In this document: positions 30,457 through 33,568 of the stretch, one piece after another
Layout of the letters: each line of letters opens with the position of its first letter
Numbering within the stretch: the first letter of the stretch is position 1
From: DATCDE01 sp038252405
Lineage (GTDB): Bacteria > Actinomycetota > Actinomycetes > Prado026
Assembly (NCBI GenBank): GCA_038252405.1
Contig: JBBSAJ010000030.1
Location: 1-33,568 of the forward strand
Reading direction: 5' to 3'
Length of the DNA stretch: 33,568 nt
Made by a program: the position numbers and the translations under genes
The notes under the pieces: generated by a model
Databases searched by the model: none
Told to the model about the DNA's origin: nothing
Seen by the model: the letters and a program-made list of their open reading frames with translations, nothing else

Positions 30457-31361
30457 GGACCGACGCCGTTGCCGGGCGGGCCGCTGCGCTGCGGGCGCAG
30501 CGGGTCCCGTTCGTGCACGCCCGGGTGGTGCTGGCCGAGCGTCCGACGTCGGCCAAGCCGGGGGCCGAGGCCGTGGTCTTCGGCGACGGCACCATCGAGG
30601 GATTCGTGGGGGGGACCTGCGCCGAGTCGACCGTGCGGGCGCAGAGCCTGGCCCTGCTCGACTCGGGGGAGCCGCTGCTGCTGCGGATCTGCCCCGAGCC
30701 GGAAGCTCCCCAGCCGGGGCGGCTGACCGTGCACAACCCGTGCCTGTCGGGAGGGACCCTGGAGATCTTCCTGCAGCCGGTGATACCGGCGCCGCTGCTC
30801 GTGGTGGTGGGCGAGACCCCGATCGCGGCGGCGCTGGCTGAGCTCGCGGCGTCCTTGGGCTACCACGTCGAGCGCCGTGACCCCGGGGACGGCGGGGGCG
30901 TGGTGCCCGGGGACGCCGCGGCGGTGGTGGTGGCCTCGCATGGCCGGGACGAGGAGCCGGTGCTCACCGCGGCCCTGCAGGCGGGCACGCCCTACGTGGG
31001 GCTGGTCGCCAGCCGCAAGCGGGGGGAGGCGGTGCTCCTCTCCCTCGACGTCGACGCGGCGGCCCGCACCCGGGTGCACACCCCGGCCGGCCTGGACATC
31101 GGGGCCCGCACCCCGGAGGAGGTCGCCCTGTCGATCCTCGCCGAGGTGGTGGCCGAGCGGCGCCGCCCTTCGGGCCGACCGATCACGCTGGACCTCGAGC
31201 CGGCCGGCCCGGCCACGGCCATCGACCTGATCTGCGGCATGTCGGTGGCGATGGTCGACTCCTCGCTGCACCTGGACCACGAGGGCACCCGCTACTGGTT
31301 CTGCGGCAGCGGCTGCCTGCGTGCGTTCGCCGCCGACCCGGCCAGCTACGTCCCCGCGTGA
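30453..31361 (+). CDS. XdhC-family Mo-enzyme maturation factor fused to a YHS domain
   Basis: A 302-residue protein of three parts. The N-terminal XdhC/CoxI domain (about 5-110) contains SAKPGAEAVVFGDGTIEGFVGG with TCAES (Cys56). A Rossmann-like XdhC C-terminal domain (about 114-235) has LLVVVGETPIAAALAELA and GTPYVGLVASRKR. A YHS domain follows (about 258-300): CGM (Cys261), H274 and H276, and WFCGSGC (Cys284, Cys288). XdhC binds sulfurated molybdenum cofactor and hands it to xanthine dehydrogenase-type enzymes; YHS domains are found in metal, notably copper, handling proteins. Lying right after coxL, it probably matures the Mo-Cu site. The GTG overlaps the coxL stop, and its own stop overlaps coxD. 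Confidence 0.88.
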   Translation: MRTDAVAGRAAALRAQRVPFVHARVVLAERPTSAKPGAEAVVFGDGTIEGFVGGTCAESTVRAQSLALLDSGEPLLLRICPEPEAPQPGRLTVHNPCLSGGTLEIFLQPVIPAPLLVVVGETPIAAALAELAASLGYHVERRDPGDGGGVVPGDAAAVVVASHGRDEEPVLTAALQAGTPYVGLVASRKRGEAVLLSLDVDAAARTRVHTPAGLDIGARTPEEVALSILAEVVAERRRPSGRPITLDLEPAGPATAIDLICGMSVAMVDSSLHLDHEGTRYWFCGSGCLRAFAADPASYVPA

Positions 31362-32260
31362 CCGACGCCCCGGACGACCTGGCCGCGCTGGTGCCGGACG
31401 TCGCCTCGCTGCGCCAGCGGCTGGGGGACGCCGGCTACCTGGCCGACTCGGGGCTGGCCACGGCGTTGTTCTGCGCCGTCCGGCTGCCCCAGCCGTTGCT
31501 GCTCGAGGGGGAGGCGGGGGTCGGCAAGACCCAGGCCGCGAAAGCGCTGGCCGAGGTGCTGGACACCCGGCTCATCCGGCTGCAGTGCTACGAGGGCATC
31601 GACGCGGCCGAGGCGCTGTACGAGTGGAACTACCCGCGGCAGCTGCTGGGGATCCGGCTGGCCGAGGCCCGCGGTGGCCCGGTGGCCGAGGAGGATCTGT
31701 TCGGCCGGGACTACCTGGTGCGCCGGCCGCTGCTCGAGGCGATCGAGCATGCCGGCCCGCGGCCGGCCGTGCTGCTCATCGACGAGGTGGACCGCGCCGA
31801 CGAGGAGTTCGAGGCGTTCCTGTTCGAGCTGCTCGCCGAGGCGGCCATCACGATCCCCGAGCTGGGCACGGTGCGGGCCGAGCGTCCGCCGCTCGTGGTG
31901 CTCACGTCCAACCGCACCCGTGACCTGCACGACGCGCTCAAGCGGCGCTGCCTATACCACTGGATCGACTACCCCGACCTCGACCGGGCCATCGAGATCA
32001 TCCGGCGGCGGGTGCCGGGGGCGACCCTCGACCTCACGGCCGGGGCGGCCGCGGCCGTGGGCCGGCTGCGGGCACTCGACGTCCAGAAGCCGCCGGGGGT
32101 GGCCGAGGCGATCGACTGGGTGCAGGCGCTGACCCTGCTCGGCGTGCGGACCCTCGACGGCGAGGCCGCCGAGCAGACGCTGGGGTCGGTGCTGAAGTAC
32201 CGCGAGGACCACGACGTCGCCCGTGAGCGCGGGCTGGCCTGGGTGACCGGGAGTGGCTGA
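31358..32260 (+). CDS. coxD: MoxR-type AAA+ ATPase CoxD
   Basis: A 300-residue AAA+ ATPase. Walker A is GEAGVGKT (51-58), Walker B LLIDEVD (139-145), sensor 1 is VVLTSNRTRDLHDALKRRC, and the arginine finger region follows. In Oligotropha CoxD is a MoxR-type chaperone needed to assemble the [CuSMoO2] centre, acting with the VWA protein CoxE; the same arrangement is seen here. GTG 31358 overlaps the XdhC/YHS stop (GTGA), and the 3' end overlaps coxE by 8 bases, so the maturation proteins are tightly coupled. Length is normal. Confidence 0.93.
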   Translation: MTDAPDDLAALVPDVASLRQRLGDAGYLADSGLATALFCAVRLPQPLLLEGEAGVGKTQAAKALAEVLDTRLIRLQCYEGIDAAEALYEWNYPRQLLGIRLAEARGGPVAEEDLFGRDYLVRRPLLEAIEHAGPRPAVLLIDEVDRADEEFEAFLFELLAEAAITIPELGTVRAERPPLVVLTSNRTRDLHDALKRRCLYHWIDYPDLDRAIEIIRRRVPGATLDLTAGAAAAVGRLRALDVQKPPGVAEAIDWVQALTLLGVRTLDGEAAEQTLGSVLKYREDHDVARERGLAWVTGSG

Positions 32261-33416
32261 CCTGGCCACCGCGGCGGCGTCGTTCGGGGCGCTGCTGCAC
32301 GCGGGTGGGGTGCCGGTCACCCCCGAGCGCAGCGCCCGCTTCGCCGACTCGGTGCTGCTGGCCGACCCGCTCTCGGTCGATGAGCTGTACTGGCTGGCCC
32401 GGGTGACGCTGCTGTCCACGCACAGCCAGGTCGACCTGTTCGACCGGGCCTTCGACCAGGTGTTCCGCGGCTTCGTCGACGTGGCCGACGGCCGCGGGGA
32501 CACCAACCAGCCGCCGCCCCCGAACACCCGGCCCGGTTCGGACCGGGCACCGTCCAGGGACAGCCGGGCGGGGACGGCGCCGTCCCCCCAGCCGGGTGCG
32601 ACGTCGTCGGGGGACGGCCGCGACGAGGACGGTCCGGAGACCGTGCTTGCGGCCGCGAGCACCGAGGAGCGGTTGGGCCACAAGGACTTCGCTGCTTGCA
32701 CCCCGGACGAGCTCGCGCTCGTGCGGGCGTTGGTCGCTCAGCTGCGGGTGGTCGCGCCGCGGCGTCCGAGCCGGCGCGCCGTGCGGCACCCGGCCGGCCA
32801 GCAGCTGGACGTGCGGGCCACCCTGCGGGCGGCGCATCGCACGGGGGGTGACCCGGTCCGGCGGGCGCACCGGCGGCGCAAGGACCGGCCGCGTCGGGTG
32901 GTGCTGATCGCCGACGTGTCCGGGTCGATGGAGTCCTACGCCCGGGTGTACCTGCACCTGCTGCACGGGGCGGTCCGGGCCACCGGCGCCGAGGCGTTCG
33001 TGTTCGCCACCCGGCTGACCCGGCTGACCAGGGCGCTGGCCGTGGCCCACCCCGACATCGCGCTGACCCGAGCCGGCGCCGCGACGCCGGACTGGTCCGG
33101 CGGGACCCGGATCGGGGGTGCGATCAAGTCGTTCAACGACGAGCACGGACGCCGGGGGGTCGCGCGCGGTGCCGTGGTGGTCATCGTCTCGGACGGTTGG
33201 GAGTGCGACGACCCGTCCCTGCTCGGCCGCGAGATGGCCCGGCTGTCCCGGCTGGCCCACCACATCGTGTGGGTGAACCCGCGCAAGGCGGGGAAGCGCT
33301 ACCAGCCGCTCGTGGGCGGCATGGCCGCCGCGCTGCCGTACGTGGACACGTTCGTCAGCGGCCACTCGGTCCGAGCCCTCGACGACGTGCTGGCGGCGAT
33401 CCGCGGCGTCGGCTGA
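32253..33416 (+). CDS. coxE: VWA-domain CO dehydrogenase maturation protein CoxE
   Basis: A 387-residue VWA_CoxE protein. The N-terminal part (1-75) is helical, a low-complexity Pro/Asp/Ser linker lies at about 80-135, and the VWA domain starts near 215 with the MIDAS motif DVSGS (221-225) after RRVVLIA. Further MIDAS-like residues are in WSGGTRIG and VVIVSDGWECDD. CoxE partners the CoxD ATPase in building the Mo-Cu site. GTG 32253 overlaps the end of coxD by 8 bases. The stop lies 21 bases before the stop of the convergent HNH gene. Later cox accessory genes (coxF, coxG) are not within the window. Confidence 0.92.
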   Translation: MADLATAAASFGALLHAGGVPVTPERSARFADSVLLADPLSVDELYWLARVTLLSTHSQVDLFDRAFDQVFRGFVDVADGRGDTNQPPPPNTRPGSDRAPSRDSRAGTAPSPQPGATSSGDGRDEDGPETVLAAASTEERLGHKDFAACTPDELALVRALVAQLRVVAPRRPSRRAVRHPAGQQLDVRATLRAAHRTGGDPVRRAHRRRKDRPRRVVLIADVSGSMESYARVYLHLLHGAVRATGAEAFVFATRLTRLTRALAVAHPDIALTRAGAATPDWSGGTRIGGAIKSFNDEHGRRGVARGAVVVIVSDGWECDDPSLLGREMARLSRLAHHIVWVNPRKAGKRYQPLVGGMAAALPYVDTFVSGHSVRALDDVLAAIRGVG

Positions 33417-33437
33417 GTCGCCTCGATGGCCGCGGCG

Positions 33438-33568
33438 CTAGCCGGGGTGGTCGGGGTGTCGGGGGTCGGCGGGTGGTCGGGGGACGGGGTGGTGCAGGCC
33501 GTTGGGGCTGGTCCAGTGGTTGGTGCCGTCGGGGGTGCGGGTGGTCTGCCAGCCGTGGTGGGTTTTGA
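33438..33568 (-). CDS. DUF222/HNH endonuclease-like protein, C-terminal part (cut by window edge)
   Basis: Reading leftward from the window edge gives 42 residues ending at TAG (33438-33440). They include KTHHGWQTTRTPDGTNHWTS and then PNGLHH, the typical end of actinobacterial DUF222-HNH proteins, where HHGWQTTR closes the HNH domain. The tail is proline-rich. The nuclease active site itself is mostly outside the window, so activity cannot be judged. Such genes are often multi-copy in actinobacterial genomes. It converges on coxE. Confidence 0.75.
   Translation of the reverse strand, partial: KTHHGWQTTRTPDGTNHWTSPNGLHHPVPRPPADPRHPDHPG

Noticed and set aside
1..33568. CRISPR arrays, tRNA and rRNA genes, phage or conjugation modules
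   Set aside because: No regularly spaced repeats, cloverleaf-like or rRNA-like segments, and no phage or transfer proteins were recognised; mobile DNA is limited to the left-edge transposase and perhaps the inverted-repeat element.

Overview
The window is 33.6 kb of very GC-rich, tightly packed DNA with GTG/ATG starts, many 1-4 base start/stop overlaps and the mycobacterial-type LexA box. All of this points to an actinomycete. A partial DUF222/HNH gene and a form I CO dehydrogenase operon would suit a Frankiales/Geodermatophilales-like lineage, but the genus cannot be fixed from the sequence. No rRNA, tRNA or CRISPR was seen, and no stretch over 300 bases lacks a gene.

Layout. The left edge (1-110, -) is the 5' end of an ISAzo13-type transposase. 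Then come a minus-strand unit pknL-nfo-eamA (190-3867) and a plus-strand unit of a Gfo/Idh oxidoreductase, an Rv2175c-like regulator, a PPOX-fold protein and crtYc-crtYd (3947-6469). Next are crtB (-), an orphan barstar and an FHA protein (+), a MptA/MptB mannosyltransferase and crtI (-), a CtpE-like P-type ATPase (+), crtE/idsA (-), and a plus-strand run of metF, a SIMPL protein, a CDP-alcohol phosphatidyltransferase and a K+/H+ antiporter (14887-18672). A 124-base inverted-repeat element separates this run from the minus-strand operon crtA-cruF-cruG-crtD (18804-23003). An acyltransferase, an alpha/beta hydrolase and a YbaK protein follow, then an SOS-controlled two-gene operon (DUF6504 plus SAV_6107-type HEPN), then the CO dehydrogenase operon coxM-coxS-coxL-xdhC/YHS-coxD-coxE (26688-33416). 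The right edge is the C-terminus of a DUF222/HNH endonuclease-like protein (-).

The backbone pknL, Rv2175c, mptA, idsA2, metF matches a neighbourhood known in Mycobacterium (Rv2172c-Rv2176). Here a full carotenoid pathway is interleaved with it in at least five transcription units: CrtE, CrtB and CrtI make lycopene, CrtYc/CrtYd cyclise one or both ends, and CruF, CrtD, CrtA and CruG would hydrate, desaturate, hydroxylate and glycosylate the open end. The inferred product is a monocyclic, deoxymyxol-type carotenoid glycoside. The last third of the window is a trace-gas module for aerobic CO oxidation.

Expression signals recur: most transcription units have a TAnnnT-like -10 hexamer only 6-9 bases before the start codon, implying leaderless mRNAs. 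This was used to choose several starts. Two of these promoters appear to start translation at 12-residue leader peptides whose stop codon overlaps the next gene's start.
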